Source of the DNA: Claveliimonas intestinigallinarum
GTDB lineage: Bacteria; Bacillota; Clostridia; Lachnospirales; Lachnospiraceae
Direction: 5' to 3'
Assembly (NCBI GenBank): GCA_019115145.1
Contig: DXED01000034.1
Coordinates: 1-35,515 of the forward strand
DNA length: 35,515 nucleotides
The notes beneath the pieces were generated by a model, which was not told where the DNA came from, ran no database searches, and worked only from the letters and a program-made list of their open reading frames with translations. Below, one piece after another: positions 24,134 through 31,861 of the stretch (the first letter of the stretch is position 1; each line of letters begins with the position of its first letter). The translations under genes were made by a program, and so were the position numbers.

Positions 24134-25435
24134 TCAACAGGACTTTGGTTCCATCCCAAGCAGGTAGTCGATAAACTGCTGAGCTGTCCGGCCGGACATG
24201 CCGCCGTGGTTCAGCTCCCAGCGGTTGGCTTCCAGAAGAAGCTGCTCCTCGTCCATCTCGATGCCGTTTCTCTTTGCCAGCTGACGGACGATCTCCTGGA
24301 ACTCCTTCTTGGCCGGCTTTCCAAAGTAGATGGTGACACCAAATCTTGCCACCAGAGAGAGCTTCTCCTGCACCGTGTCGTTTGTGTGCAGCTCCTCGTC
24401 CCTCTCTTCCTTGTCCCGGAAGGTCTCCCGGATGAGATGCCGGCGGTTGGAGGTAGCGTAGATGAGTACGTTGTCCGGCTTTTTCTCCAGCCCGCCCTCG
24501 ATGACTGCCTTCAGATATTTATACTCGATCTCGAACTCCTCAAAGGAGAGGTCGTCCATGTAAATGATAAACTTGTAGTTCCGGTTCTTGATCTGGGCGA
24601 TGACATCGTTGAGGTCCTGGAACTGATGCTTGTACACCTCGATCATCCTAAGGCCCTGGTCATAGTATTTATTGAGGATAGCCTTGATGGAGGAGGATTT
24701 CCCGGTCCCCGCGTCCCCGAAGAGAAGGCAGTTGTTGGCCCGGCGGCCCTTCACAAAGGCCTCTGTGTTGTCAATGAGTTTTTTCTTGGCGCTCTCATAC
24801 CCCACCAGCTCGTCAAGCTGTACATGGGCGATCTTTGTGATAGGCACAATGTGGACGCCCTCCTCATCGTGAGCCACCCGGAAAGCCTTGTGAAGGCCCA
24901 GCTTGCCTACGCCGAACTCCTTGTAGAACTGGGTCACGGAAGCCTTGAACTCCTCCGCGTCCTTTGTCTGCCCCAGGCTTTTCGCCAGAGCGCAGATCCG
25001 GTCCCGGATACGGCCATTGAACACACTGCCGTGGGTGCCAGATCCTGTGTAGTCCAGGATCATGGAGACGCAGTCCACGCCAAGCCCTGCCTCCATCGCC
25101 GAGAAGTCATAGTCAAACAGCTCCTTGAAGATAGCGAAGTCGTGGAGGGCCACCTTGTTGATGCTTCCCCCTGTCTCTCCCACGATCTCGCAGGAAGTGC
25201 TGTAGGCGTTCTCATCGTTTGCCAGGAGAAAGGTCAGGTAATCGTGCCAGAGATTTCCCTCAAAGCCGTGATCCACGCACAGCTCCAGTATGCTGCCCGT
25301 ACACTCAAAGAGAAGGCTTTTGAGGTCCTCCTGGTTGTAGTACTCATTGTCGTAGTTTTCCATCAGGAACGTCATGTCGTTCAGGATCTGCTCCTGCTCC
25401 AGATTTTTATAGATGATCAGCTCGTGTATTCTCAT
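24134..25435 (-). CDS. DUF815-family AAA ATPase
   Basis: 433 residues. The C-terminal half is a DUF815-type P-loop ATPase, with Walker A GDAGTGKSSS near residue 240 and Walker B FIIYMDDLSFE. The arginine-containing segment ATSNRRHLIRETF is typical. The N-terminal half is an alpha-helical domain of unknown role. It starts 18 nt after pheA, so it is cotranscribed, but a link to aromatic biosynthesis is unproved. The cellular function of this family is not known. Confidence 0.88.
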   Translation of the reverse strand: MRIHELIIYKNLEQEQILNDMTFLMENYDNEYYNQEDLKSLLFECTGSILELCVDHGFEGNLWHDYLTFLLANDENAYSTSCEIVGETGGSINKVALHDFAIFKELFDYDFSAMEAGLGVDCVSMILDYTGSGTHGSVFNGRIRDRICALAKSLGQTKDAEEFKASVTQFYKEFGVGKLGLHKAFRVAHDEEGVHIVPITKIAHVQLDELVGYESAKKKLIDNTEAFVKGRRANNCLLFGDAGTGKSSSIKAILNKYYDQGLRMIEVYKHQFQDLNDVIAQIKNRNYKFIIYMDDLSFEEFEIEYKYLKAVIEGGLEKKPDNVLIYATSNRRHLIRETFRDKEERDEELHTNDTVQEKLSLVARFGVTIYFGKPAKKEFQEIVRQLAKRNGIEMDEEQLLLEANRWELNHGGMSGRTAQQFIDYLLGMEPKSC

Positions 25436-25453
25436 ATCGTTTCTCCCTCCGCA

Positions 25454-26584
25454 TCAATAATTTCCGAGTATCTTCAGGCTCTTGGACTCCTCCCGCAGGC
25501 CCCGGATGGCGTTTTTCACGGCGCCCTCCCCCATGTTTCCTTCAAAGTCCACAAAGAAACGGTACTCCCAGGTCCGTCCCTCCACCGGACGGGACTCGAT
25601 CTTGGACATGTTCAGGTTGTTGTAGGTAAAATGTGCCAGCAGGTGGTAGAGGGAACCGCTGGAGTGATCCACCTCAAAGCAGATGCTGATCTTTTTGGCA
25701 TCCTTTAAGAAAATCTTCTGGTTGGTCACAATGATGAACCGGGTGGAGTTGTTGTCATTGTAGTTGATCTTCCGGTCCAGTATCTTCAGCCCGTAAATCT
25801 GAGCCGCATGCTCACTGCAGATGGCCGCCTGGGTGATATCTCCGTCCTCCAGCACTTTTTTCGCCGCCACTGCCGTGTTGGGGGCGCTGATCCTCTGCCA
25901 CCCAGGCTGGTCGTCCAGGTATTTGGAGCTCTGCATCAGCGCCTGAGGGTGCGAGTAGACCGTCTTGATCGTGTCGAGAGTCGCCCCCTCCACGCTGGCC
26001 AGGGCGTGGTCGATGGGAAGGATGATCTCCCCTACGATGTAGTTTTCAAATTCCACCAGCAGGTCGTAGACCTCGCTCACCACTCCGGCGGAAGAATTCT
26101 CAATGGGAAGAACCGCAAAGTCCGCCGAGCCCTCCTCGATGGCCTCCATGGCATCCCGGAAGGTCTGCACGTGGAAGCTGTTCACATCCTTTCCAAAGTA
26201 GGCGAACATGGCAGCCTGGGAGTAGGCGCCGTCCGTCCCCTGGAAGACGATCCTGGAGTGTTCATAGTCCAGCTTGTCCACGCCGATAAAGGGCAGTCTC
26301 CCCAGGGCTCCCTTCTTTGTCAGCATCTGGTACTGCATCTTGCGGCTCTGGGACATGAGCTGCTCAAAGAGCTCTGTCAGTCCCAGCCGCAGGAATTCAT
26401 CGTCCACATTCCGGGTGATCCTGGCAAGCTGATCCTTCTCCCTCTTCTTGTCAAACACTTTTTTTCCCGCATCTATCTTGATATCGCCGATCTTCTCGCA
26501 CACCTGCACCCGGCTTTTATACAGCTCCGCGATCTGGCTGTCGATCTGCGCCAGATGCTCTCTTAATTCCTCTAATTCTGCCAT
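25454..26584 (-). CDS. pheA: Bifunctional chorismate mutase/prephenate dehydratase
   Basis: 376 residues. Chorismate to prephenate to phenylpyruvate, the phenylalanine branch. An AroQ-type chorismate mutase covers about residues 1-85 (ELREHLAQIDSQIAELYKSR). The dehydratase domain has VFQGTDGAYSQAAMFAYFG and the NNSTRFIIV segment. A C-terminal ACT domain has the ESRPVEGRTWEYRFFVDFEGN segment (read in parts), usual for phenylalanine feedback. The frame runs to 26641, but AAAGGAGACAG supports the ATG at 26584. A TATAAT-like -10 is upstream with a poor -35, and no T-box is seen. Confidence 0.95.
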   Translation of the reverse strand: MAELEELREHLAQIDSQIAELYKSRVQVCEKIGDIKIDAGKKVFDKKREKDQLARITRNVDDEFLRLGLTELFEQLMSQSRKMQYQMLTKKGALGRLPFIGVDKLDYEHSRIVFQGTDGAYSQAAMFAYFGKDVNSFHVQTFRDAMEAIEEGSADFAVLPIENSSAGVVSEVYDLLVEFENYIVGEIILPIDHALASVEGATLDTIKTVYSHPQALMQSSKYLDDQPGWQRISAPNTAVAAKKVLEDGDITQAAICSEHAAQIYGLKILDRKINYNDNNSTRFIIVTNQKIFLKDAKKISICFEVDHSSGSLYHLLAHFTYNNLNMSKIESRPVEGRTWEYRFFVDFEGNMGEGAVKNAIRGLREESKSLKILGNY

Positions 26585-26656
26585 TTTTCTGTCTCCTTTT
26601 GTACACATACTAAAAGGTATTATAATACAACTCCCCGCCAAAATCCATGTCAGACA

Positions 26657-26685
26657 TTGAAAATCTTTGGTATTTATTATATGAT
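26657..26685 (+). promoter_or_regulatory. Promoter of the nitroreductase gene
   Basis: TTGAAA (26657-26662), 17 nt, TATGAT (26680-26685), about 40 nt upstream of the gene. It is the only clear plus-strand promoter before pyrB, so pyrBI may share it. Confidence 0.75.
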
Positions 26686-26725
26686 GTAGGTACGGTTGAT
26701 TGATCTAAAAAGGAGGACGAACAGT

Positions 26726-27262
26726 ATGAACACCATGGATTGTATTTTCAGCAGAAGAAGTATCCGCAAATTCAAGCCGGATCCTGTAGGACATGAGCTT
26801 CTGGAGTCAGTGATCCAGGCGGCATCCTATTCTCCTTCCTGGAAAAACAGTCAGATTACACGCTATATCGCTATCGAAGACACTTCTATTCTCACGAAAA
26901 TTGCCGATGATTTCACCCCGTCATTCAACAGTCATATTATCCGCCAGGCACCGCTTCTCCTTGCCGTCACCTTTGTGAAGGGACGCAGCGGCTTTGAACG
27001 TGACGGCTCCTTCTCCACAAAGAAGGAAGACCGCTGGCAGATGTTCGATGTGGGAGCTGCCTGCCAGACTCTCTGTCTGGCCGCCCATGAGAAGGGCCTT
27101 GGCACAGTGATCATGGGCATTTTTGACGAGGACGGCATAGGAGAGCTTCTCGGCATCCCCGCTGACCGTGAGCTTGGGGCACTGATCGCGGCGGGGTATC
27201 CGGACGTCGAGCCCGAGGCGCCGAAGCGAAAGAGCGTGGACGAGCTGCTGACTTACCGTTAA
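26726..27262 (+). CDS. Nitroreductase-family flavoprotein
   Basis: 178 residues, FMN-dependent. The N-terminal FSRRSIRKFKPDPV is the family's FMN-phosphate motif. DVGAACQTLCLAAHEKGLGTVIMG is the typical central segment. The family reduces nitro compounds, quinones or other electrophiles; the natural substrate is unknown. The ATG at 26726 follows AGGAGGACGAACAGT; the open frame begins at 26696. pyrB starts 49 nt downstream, which suggests either read-through or chance placement. Confidence 0.9.
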   Translation: MNTMDCIFSRRSIRKFKPDPVGHELLESVIQAASYSPSWKNSQITRYIAIEDTSILTKIADDFTPSFNSHIIRQAPLLLAVTFVKGRSGFERDGSFSTKKEDRWQMFDVGAACQTLCLAAHEKGLGTVIMGIFDEDGIGELLGIPADRELGALIAAGYPDVEPEAPKRKSVDELLTYR

Positions 27263-27270
27263 TTTTCACA

Positions 27271-27290
27271 GTGCCTGCAAGAGAAGGCAC
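27271..27290 (+). promoter_or_regulatory. Leader hairpin before pyrB
   Basis: GTGCCT and AGGCAC pair around the loop GCAAGAGA, 11 nt upstream of the pyrB ribosome binding site. The GAGA-containing loop is loosely like PyrR-binding hairpins, but the fit is not good. No terminator follows, so any control would be on translation or RNA stability. Confidence 0.35.
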
Positions 27291-27311
27291 ACGAACACGA
27301 AGGAGGTTTTT

Positions 27312-28229
27312 ATGAGACATTTAATGAGTCCACTTGATTTTTCAGTGGAAGAGCTGGATAAATTGCTGGACCTGGCAGAGGATATTGAGGCAAACCCGAA
27401 AAAGTACGCCCACGCCTGCGAGGGGAAAAAGCTGGCCACGCTGTTCTACGAGCCAAGCACGAGAACGCGTTTAAGCCACGAGGCTGCCATGCTGAACTTA
27501 GGAGGCAGCATCATGGGATTTTCCTCCGCTGACTCCAGCTCCGCCGCAAAGGGCGAGAGCGTGTCAGACACTATCCGCACCATCTCCTGCTACGCGGACA
27601 TCTGCGCTATGCGCCATCCCAAGGAGGGCGCTCCCATGGTAGCCTGCCAGCACTCCTCCATCCCGGTCATCAACGCCGGAGACGGAGGACATCAGCACCC
27701 CACCCAGACCCTGACAGACCTGATGACCATCCGGTCTTTAAAGGGACACTTAGGCAATATGACTATCGGCCTGTGCGGAGACCTGAAATTCGGCCGCACG
27801 GTCCACTCCCTGATCCACGCGCTGGTGCGCTATCCGGGCATGAAGTTTGTGCTGATCTCACCGGAGGAGCTGAGACTTCCCGGCTACATCCGCCACGATG
27901 TGCTGGAGAAAAATCAGGTTCCCTACGAGGAGGTTGTCCGCCTGGAGGAGGCTCTTCCAAATCTGGATCTTCTCTACATGACCCGCGTGCAGAAGGAGCG
28001 CTTCTTCAACGAGGAGGACTATGTGCGCATGAAGGATTTCTACATCCTGGACGCAAAGAAAATGAAGCTGGCAAAGGATGACATGTACGTGCTCCATCCG
28101 CTACCCCGTGTCAACGAGATCTCCACGGAGGTGGACGACGACCCGAGAGCCGCCTATTTCAAGCAGATGCAGTACGGCGTGTACGTGCGCATGGCTCTCA
28201 TTTTGACACTGCTGGAAATTGAAGTGTAG
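27312..28229 (+). CDS. pyrB: Aspartate carbamoyltransferase catalytic subunit
   Basis: 305 residues. It condenses carbamoyl phosphate and aspartate to carbamoyl aspartate in de novo pyrimidine synthesis. Motifs are YEPSTRTRLSHE (carbamoyl-phosphate site), QHPTQTLTDL and LHPLPRVNEI. AAGGAGG precedes the ATG. A separate pyrI follows, so the enzyme is of the E. coli-like dodecameric, allosteric class rather than the Bacillus trimer. Confidence 0.96.
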   Translation: MRHLMSPLDFSVEELDKLLDLAEDIEANPKKYAHACEGKKLATLFYEPSTRTRLSHEAAMLNLGGSIMGFSSADSSSAAKGESVSDTIRTISCYADICAMRHPKEGAPMVACQHSSIPVINAGDGGHQHPTQTLTDLMTIRSLKGHLGNMTIGLCGDLKFGRTVHSLIHALVRYPGMKFVLISPEELRLPGYIRHDVLEKNQVPYEEVVRLEEALPNLDLLYMTRVQKERFFNEEDYVRMKDFYILDAKKMKLAKDDMYVLHPLPRVNEISTEVDDDPRAAYFKQMQYGVYVRMALILTLLEIEV

Positions 28230-28240
28230 GAGGAGGAAGC

Positions 28241-28687
28241 ATGGTTAAGAATACATTGAATGTTGGACGCATTTCCGAGGGCTTTGTTCTGGACCACATA
28301 CAGGCCGGCCGCAGCATGGATATCTACAAATATCTCCACCTGGACCAGCTGGACTGCTGCGTGGCCATCATCAAGAACGCCAAGAGCAGCAAGATGGGGA
28401 AAAAGGACATCATGAAGATCGAGTGCCCCATCGACTTTATGGATCTGGATATTCTCGGCTTTATTGACCACAACATCACTATCAACATCATCAAGGATGA
28501 GCAGATCATCGAGAAGAAAGCTCTCCATCTGCCCAAGAAGATCAAAAATGTCATCAAGTGCAAGAACCCCAGGTGCATCACCTCCATCGAGCAGGAGCTG
28601 GATCACGTATTCGTCCTGACCGACCCGGAGAATGAGATCTACCGGTGCATGTACTGTGAAGAAAAATATGAGAGAAGGCCCAAATAG
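28241..28687 (+). CDS. pyrI: Aspartate carbamoyltransferase regulatory subunit
   Basis: 148 residues. It binds nucleotide effectors and zinc. The zinc site is in CKNPRC and, later, CMYCEEKYE. The N-terminal allosteric part has GRISEGFVLDHIQAGRSMDIYK. It begins 11 nt after pyrB with GTAGGAGGAGGAAGC upstream, an evident pair. Confidence 0.96.
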   Translation: MVKNTLNVGRISEGFVLDHIQAGRSMDIYKYLHLDQLDCCVAIIKNAKSSKMGKKDIMKIECPIDFMDLDILGFIDHNITINIIKDEQIIEKKALHLPKKIKNVIKCKNPRCITSIEQELDHVFVLTDPENEIYRCMYCEEKYERRPK

Positions 28688-28712
28688 GAAAGCCTTCAGA
28701 CAGCCCTGGACA

Positions 28713-28756
28713 AAACAGGGACAGATATGGCACAAGCCGCATCTGTCCCTGTTTTT
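28713..28756 (+). terminator. Intrinsic terminator after pyrI
   Basis: AAACAGGGACAGAT pairs with ATCTGTCCCTGTTT, followed by a T-run. It ends pyrBI and also lies at the 3' side of the convergent TetR gene. Confidence 0.9.
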
Positions 28757-28778
28757 CTCTTCCTATTTTCCTGCGTCT

Positions 28779-29378
28779 TCAGGAATTGCTTTTCCCTCTG
28801 AAGTGCTCCATCATGACGGGAAAATACTCCTTGCTGTACTCTCCCAGCGAGTAGTCCCCCTTCCCAAGGCACCACTCGGTCACAAGCGCTCTCTCGCACA
28901 TGGCGTAGTATTTCACGACTGTGCGGATAGGCACATCCGCGCGGATTTCTCCCTTCTTCTGTCCCTCCTCCACGATCCCGGAGATCAGCTTGTAGTATTT
29001 CCGGTTCTCATTTAAAAGCTGGCTTTCCCCCTGTGCCACCAGCTGGGTGGAATAGAGAGAGGCCAGAAGCTCCATGCTGATGTTTTCCTCCATCATGGCA
29101 TGGACCTCCCTGTTCAGATACAGGAGCTTCTCAAAGCAGTCTGTCCCGGGCTCCAGCTTCCTTTCCAGATCCCCGTAGTAGTCGTCCAGCATTTCCGCCA
29201 GCGTGTTCAGCAGCTCGTCCTTTGCGCTGAAATAGTAGTAAAAGGAGCCCTTGGATGTCCCGGATTTCTCAATAATGTCATCTACAGTCGTCCGGCCAAA
29301 GCCCTTGTCGCGGAACAGCTCCCAGGCAGCCGAGATGATCCTGCTCTTCACACTTCTCTTTTCTTCTGTCTTCTCCAT
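28779..29378 (-). CDS. TetR/AcrR-family transcriptional regulator
   Basis: 199 residues. The N-terminal helix-turn-helix is WELFRDKGFGRTTVDDIIEKSGTSKGSFYYYFSAKDEL (read in parts). The C-terminal ligand domain is unassigned. The ATG at 29378 has AGGTGA at good spacing; an upstream ATG at 29402 has none. No efflux gene is adjacent; it lies alone between pyrI and proC. A TATAAT box sits upstream at about 29403-29408 with a poor -35. Confidence 0.9.
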   Translation of the reverse strand: MEKTEEKRSVKSRIISAAWELFRDKGFGRTTVDDIIEKSGTSKGSFYYYFSAKDELLNTLAEMLDDYYGDLERKLEPGTDCFEKLLYLNREVHAMMEENISMELLASLYSTQLVAQGESQLLNENRKYYKLISGIVEEGQKKGEIRADVPIRTVVKYYAMCERALVTEWCLGKGDYSLGEYSKEYFPVMMEHFRGKSNS

Positions 29379-29427
29379 AGCTTTGTCACCTATTTCATTC
29401 ATTATTATATACTTTTCTATTTTAGCA

Positions 29428-29461
29428 CAAAAAAAGGCGGAGGAAAACGAAAACCTCCGCC
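29428..29461 (-). terminator. Intrinsic terminator after proC
   Basis: GGCGGAGG (29436-29443) and CCTCCGCC (29454-29461) pair, with a long T-run on the minus strand. It separates proC from the TetR gene. Confidence 0.9.
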
Positions 29462-29492
29462 CTGCTGCCGTGAGCTTCCACAGACACTGCTC

Positions 29493-30287
29493 TTACAGAC
29501 TTTTAGATATCTCCTCACATTTTTTCATAGCCTCGATGATGGCGCTCCTAAAGCCCTTCTCCTCCAGCACGCGGACCGCCTCGATGGTCGTCCCGGCCGG
29601 TGAACACACCATATCCTTCAGCTCACCCGGATGCTTGCCGGTCTCGAGCACCATCTTCGCGCTTCCCAGCACAGCCTGCGCCGCGAATTTGTAAGCCTGG
29701 CTTCTGGGAATTCCGCCGGATACGGCCGCGTCCGCCATGGCCTCGATCATCACGAACACATAGGCCGGTGAGCTTCCGCTGATCGCCACGACGGCGTCCA
29801 TCATATGCTCTGGGATCAGCTCCGCCTTGCCAAATCCGTTCAGGATGGAGAGTGCCTTCTCCATATCCTCATCTGTCACATAGGCGTTTTTGCAGGCTCC
29901 TGTCATGCCCTCTCCCACCATGGCCGGCGTGTTCGGCATGGTGCGCACGATCTTCACCGGCTTCTGGAACTGATCCGCCAGCCAGGACAGCGTCTTTCCG
30001 GGCGCAATGGTGATGATCAGGTGGCTGTCCGTCACATCATCTCTGATCCCCGCGATCACGTCCGCATAAAACTGGGGCTTTACAGAGAGGATAACGACCT
30101 CGGCGTTTTTCACGACCTCATTGTTGTCCGCAGTCACCCGGATACCGTATTTCTCTTTTACTCTCTCACGCCCTGGCGCAAATGGATCCGCGCCGATGAT
30201 CTCCTCCGGGGAAGCGATGTGATTTTCAATAATTCCTCCCATCATAGCGGTAGCCATATTTCCTGTCCCGATAAATCCAAGTTTCAT
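29493..30287 (-). CDS. proC: Pyrroline-5-carboxylate reductase
   Basis: 264 residues. It reduces pyrroline-5-carboxylate to proline with NAD(P)H. The Rossmann start is MKLGFIGTGNMATAMMGGII; the late SGSSPAYVFVMIEAMADAAV and AGTTIEAVRVLEEKG segments are diagnostic. The frame runs on to 30335, but AGGAGGATATAAGG fixes the ATG at 30287. The promoter is TTGACA, 17 nt, TATATT at 30346-30374, with GTATAC palindromes over the start region. With hypD nearby it completes hydroxyproline-to-proline conversion. Biosynthetic use in the glutamate-to-proline route is also possible. Confidence 0.95.
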   Translation of the reverse strand: MKLGFIGTGNMATAMMGGIIENHIASPEEIIGADPFAPGRERVKEKYGIRVTADNNEVVKNAEVVILSVKPQFYADVIAGIRDDVTDSHLIITIAPGKTLSWLADQFQKPVKIVRTMPNTPAMVGEGMTGACKNAYVTDEDMEKALSILNGFGKAELIPEHMMDAVVAISGSSPAYVFVMIEAMADAAVSGGIPRSQAYKFAAQAVLGSAKMVLETGKHPGELKDMVCSPAGTTIEAVRVLEEKGFRSAIIEAMKKCEEISKSL

Positions 30288-30305
30288 CCTTATATCCTCC
30301 TCTTG

Positions 30306-30335
30306 TTTGTATACATTATTTAAATTTGTATACAA
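30306..30335. promoter_or_regulatory. Two GntR-type operators upstream of proC
   Basis: TTTGTATACA occurs at 30306-30315 and again at 30325-30334, the latter within the palindrome TTGTATACAA (30326-30335). They cover the predicted proC start point and leader. Their centre matches operators of FCD-type GntR regulators. Confidence 0.75.
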
Positions 30336-30345
30336 TTTTGTTTAT

Positions 30346-30374
30346 AATATACCATCCCCTATTCCCTCTGTCAA
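30346..30374 (-). promoter_or_regulatory. proC promoter
   Basis: TTGACA (30369-30374) and TATATT (30346-30351) with 17 nt between, reading on the minus strand toward proC. The start would be near 30339, next to the operators at 30306-30335. Confidence 0.8.
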
Positions 30375-30386
30375 GGAAAAGAGCTA

Positions 30387-30427
30387 TTGCCTGTCGCTTT
30401 TTTTCACGTTATAATTTGTATACAAAT
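30387..30427 (+). promoter_or_regulatory. gntR promoter with overlapping operator
   Basis: TTGCCT (30387-30392), 17 nt, TATAAT (30410-30415). The perfect 14-bp palindrome ATTTGTATACAAAT at 30414-30427 overlaps the -10 end and start point, a classic repressor position. This suggests autoregulation. Confidence 0.8.
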
Positions 30428-30454
30428 GATCTTAATACAAGGAGTTGGATTTTC

Positions 30455-31123
30455 ATGCCGCAGAAAGAAAAGAGTGTCTCTCTTGCCGACCAGGCCTATG
30501 AGACGATCAAGACGAATATACTGAATATGACCTACCCGCCGGGCATGACTCTGACGGAGAGCCGGCTGGCCCGGGATCTGGGCATGAGCCGCAGTCCCGT
30601 CCGCACAGCCATCCGGATGCTGCAGACAGAGGGGCTCATCGTCACAGACTACTATAAATCCATGACAGTAAAAGAAATCACAGAAAAAGACATCCGGGAG
30701 ATCTACCAGCTCCGGGAGCTTCTGGAGGGAGCCGCCTTCCGGCTCATCTTTACCTCCGGCAGAAATGAGGAGTACTCCTTCCGCATCGAGGAAAAGGTGG
30801 TGCGCATGTGTGCCGCCGCCTCCGACATCTACGCCTGGGAGGTGGCCGACACAGCCATGCATATGGAAATCGTCAGCGTGCTGGAAAACAGCCGGGTTGA
30901 CAGGATATACGAGAACAATCTGTCAGAGCTGATCCGCATGGGCCAGTTCTCTGTCAGGAACGGCATGGACATTGACCGCACCAATGAAAACCTGAAAAAG
31001 ATGGTGGAGCTTATGCGCGCCGGCGATTATGAAAATGCCTACGCCATCCTCAGGGACGACCACTTTACTACCGGCATGGACTGCGCGCTGATGAAGCAGG
31101 ATACCGCAGTGCCCGGAGAATAG
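30455..31123 (+). CDS. GntR-family regulator (FCD subfamily)
   Basis: 222 residues. The winged helix-turn-helix covers about residues 8-75 (AYETIKTNILNMTYPPGMTLTESRLARDLGMSRSPVRTAI, read in parts). An FCD effector domain follows, with REIYQLRELLEGAAFRL and a late RAGDYENAYAILRDDHF. The ATG at 30455 has AAGGAG upstream; an open frame begins at 30326 without one. Divergent from proC with shared operators. FCD regulators sense small acids, so hydroxyproline or a breakdown product is a reasonable effector guess. That is inference. Confidence 0.9.
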   Translation: MPQKEKSVSLADQAYETIKTNILNMTYPPGMTLTESRLARDLGMSRSPVRTAIRMLQTEGLIVTDYYKSMTVKEITEKDIREIYQLRELLEGAAFRLIFTSGRNEEYSFRIEEKVVRMCAAASDIYAWEVADTAMHMEIVSVLENSRVDRIYENNLSELIRMGQFSVRNGMDIDRTNENLKKMVELMRAGDYENAYAILRDDHFTTGMDCALMKQDTAVPGE

Positions 31124-31129
31124 ATTTCC

Positions 31130-31374
31130 CTAGTTCATGACCGCTTCTATGTCCTCTGTCGTCCTTGGAATGTCACGGGACAGATTTTCACATCCATCCT
31201 CTGTCACCAGGCAGTTGTCCTCCAGTCGGAAGCCAATGCCCCACTCCTCGTGATAGATGCCTACGTCAATGCAGAATACCATTCCGGGCGCAACCTCATC
31301 CGGCTGCTTCACTACATCGTGGACATCAAACCCGATATGGTGGGCTCCTCCGTGCCACATGTAGGTTCCTATCC
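31130..31374 (-). pseudogene. C-terminal remnant of an M24 Xaa-Pro aminopeptidase
   Basis: About 78 residues starting near YMWHGGAHHIGFDVHDVV and continuing PGMVFCIDVGIYHEEWGIGFRLEDNCLVTEDGCENLS (read in parts). This is the C-terminal end of the M24 metallopeptidase fold with the HGGAHH metal-site histidines and a GIGFRLEDN segment. The upstream three quarters, including the other metal ligands, are missing. At about 31364-31374 it joins an Ig-domain fragment in another frame, so the product is not functional. Such aminopeptidases release N-terminal residues before proline and would suit collagen peptides. Confidence 0.85.
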
Positions 31375-31664
31375 TTGTACTCTTTCTTCTCCCGGATCTC
31401 TCCGAAGGCAAACGTCCCGGTCAGCGTTACCTCTCTGTTGCCCATCCCGGGCAGAGGTCTGGTCACCTTCCCTGAACTGGTGAGAAATCTCTCCTCCCCG
31501 GAGCTCCATCGGATATCCGATCCCTGCGCTCCCTTATCCGGCAGCGTCAGGTCAGACTCCACAGTCTTTAAGTTTCCCAGGTATAAGGTCTCCATATCCT
31601 TTTCCACAATCTGTCTGTCCCGGCTCATCTCTCTCAACTGCATCCTTCTCCTGTAGCCGGCCAT
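31374..31664 (-). pseudogene. Remnant of an Ig-like domain protein
   Basis: About 97 residues ending EIREKKEYK. TVESDLTLPDKGAQGSDIRWSS followed by SGKVTRPLPGMGNREVTLTGTF (read in parts) is the pattern of the atrophied bacterial Ig domain found in Gram-positive glycosidases and surface proteins. No signal peptide or other domain is present. The frame changes where the M24 remnant begins. It looks like a deletion or rearrangement scar. An in-frame ATG at 31664 has no ribosome binding site. From 31665 to 31760 I see no further gene. Confidence 0.7.
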
Positions 31665-31762
31665 TTCAGGCCGTTATCCTTAGCGCAAGGCCACCGCTAT
31701 TGTGGCGCAATTTCCAGCGTGTTCAAGCGATTATCTCAAAAATACACGCCGACTTTTTTATA

Positions 31763-31810
31763 AAACAAAAAAGGCAAGTTGGTCTGATTTATTTCAGACT
31801 TCCTTGCCTT
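31763..31810 (-). terminator. Intrinsic terminator after hypD
   Basis: AAGGCAAG (31771-31778) and CTTGCCTT (31803-31810) pair, with inner TCTGA/TCAGA pairing and an A-rich tail that reads as a T-run on the minus strand. It ends the activase-hypD transcript. Confidence 0.88.
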
Positions 31811-31861
31811 AGTTTGATAATATAGCAGAATATCAAATTTTTGTCAATGTCAATTCGGCTC

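Noticed and set aside
24206..25708. 500-residue plus-strand open frame
   Set aside because: Antisense to the DUF815 ATPase and pheA, both of which show clear motifs.
27271..27290. PyrR attenuator before pyrB
   Set aside because: The hairpin loop fits the PyrR consensus poorly and there is no terminator or antiterminator; kept only as a low-confidence leader hairpin.
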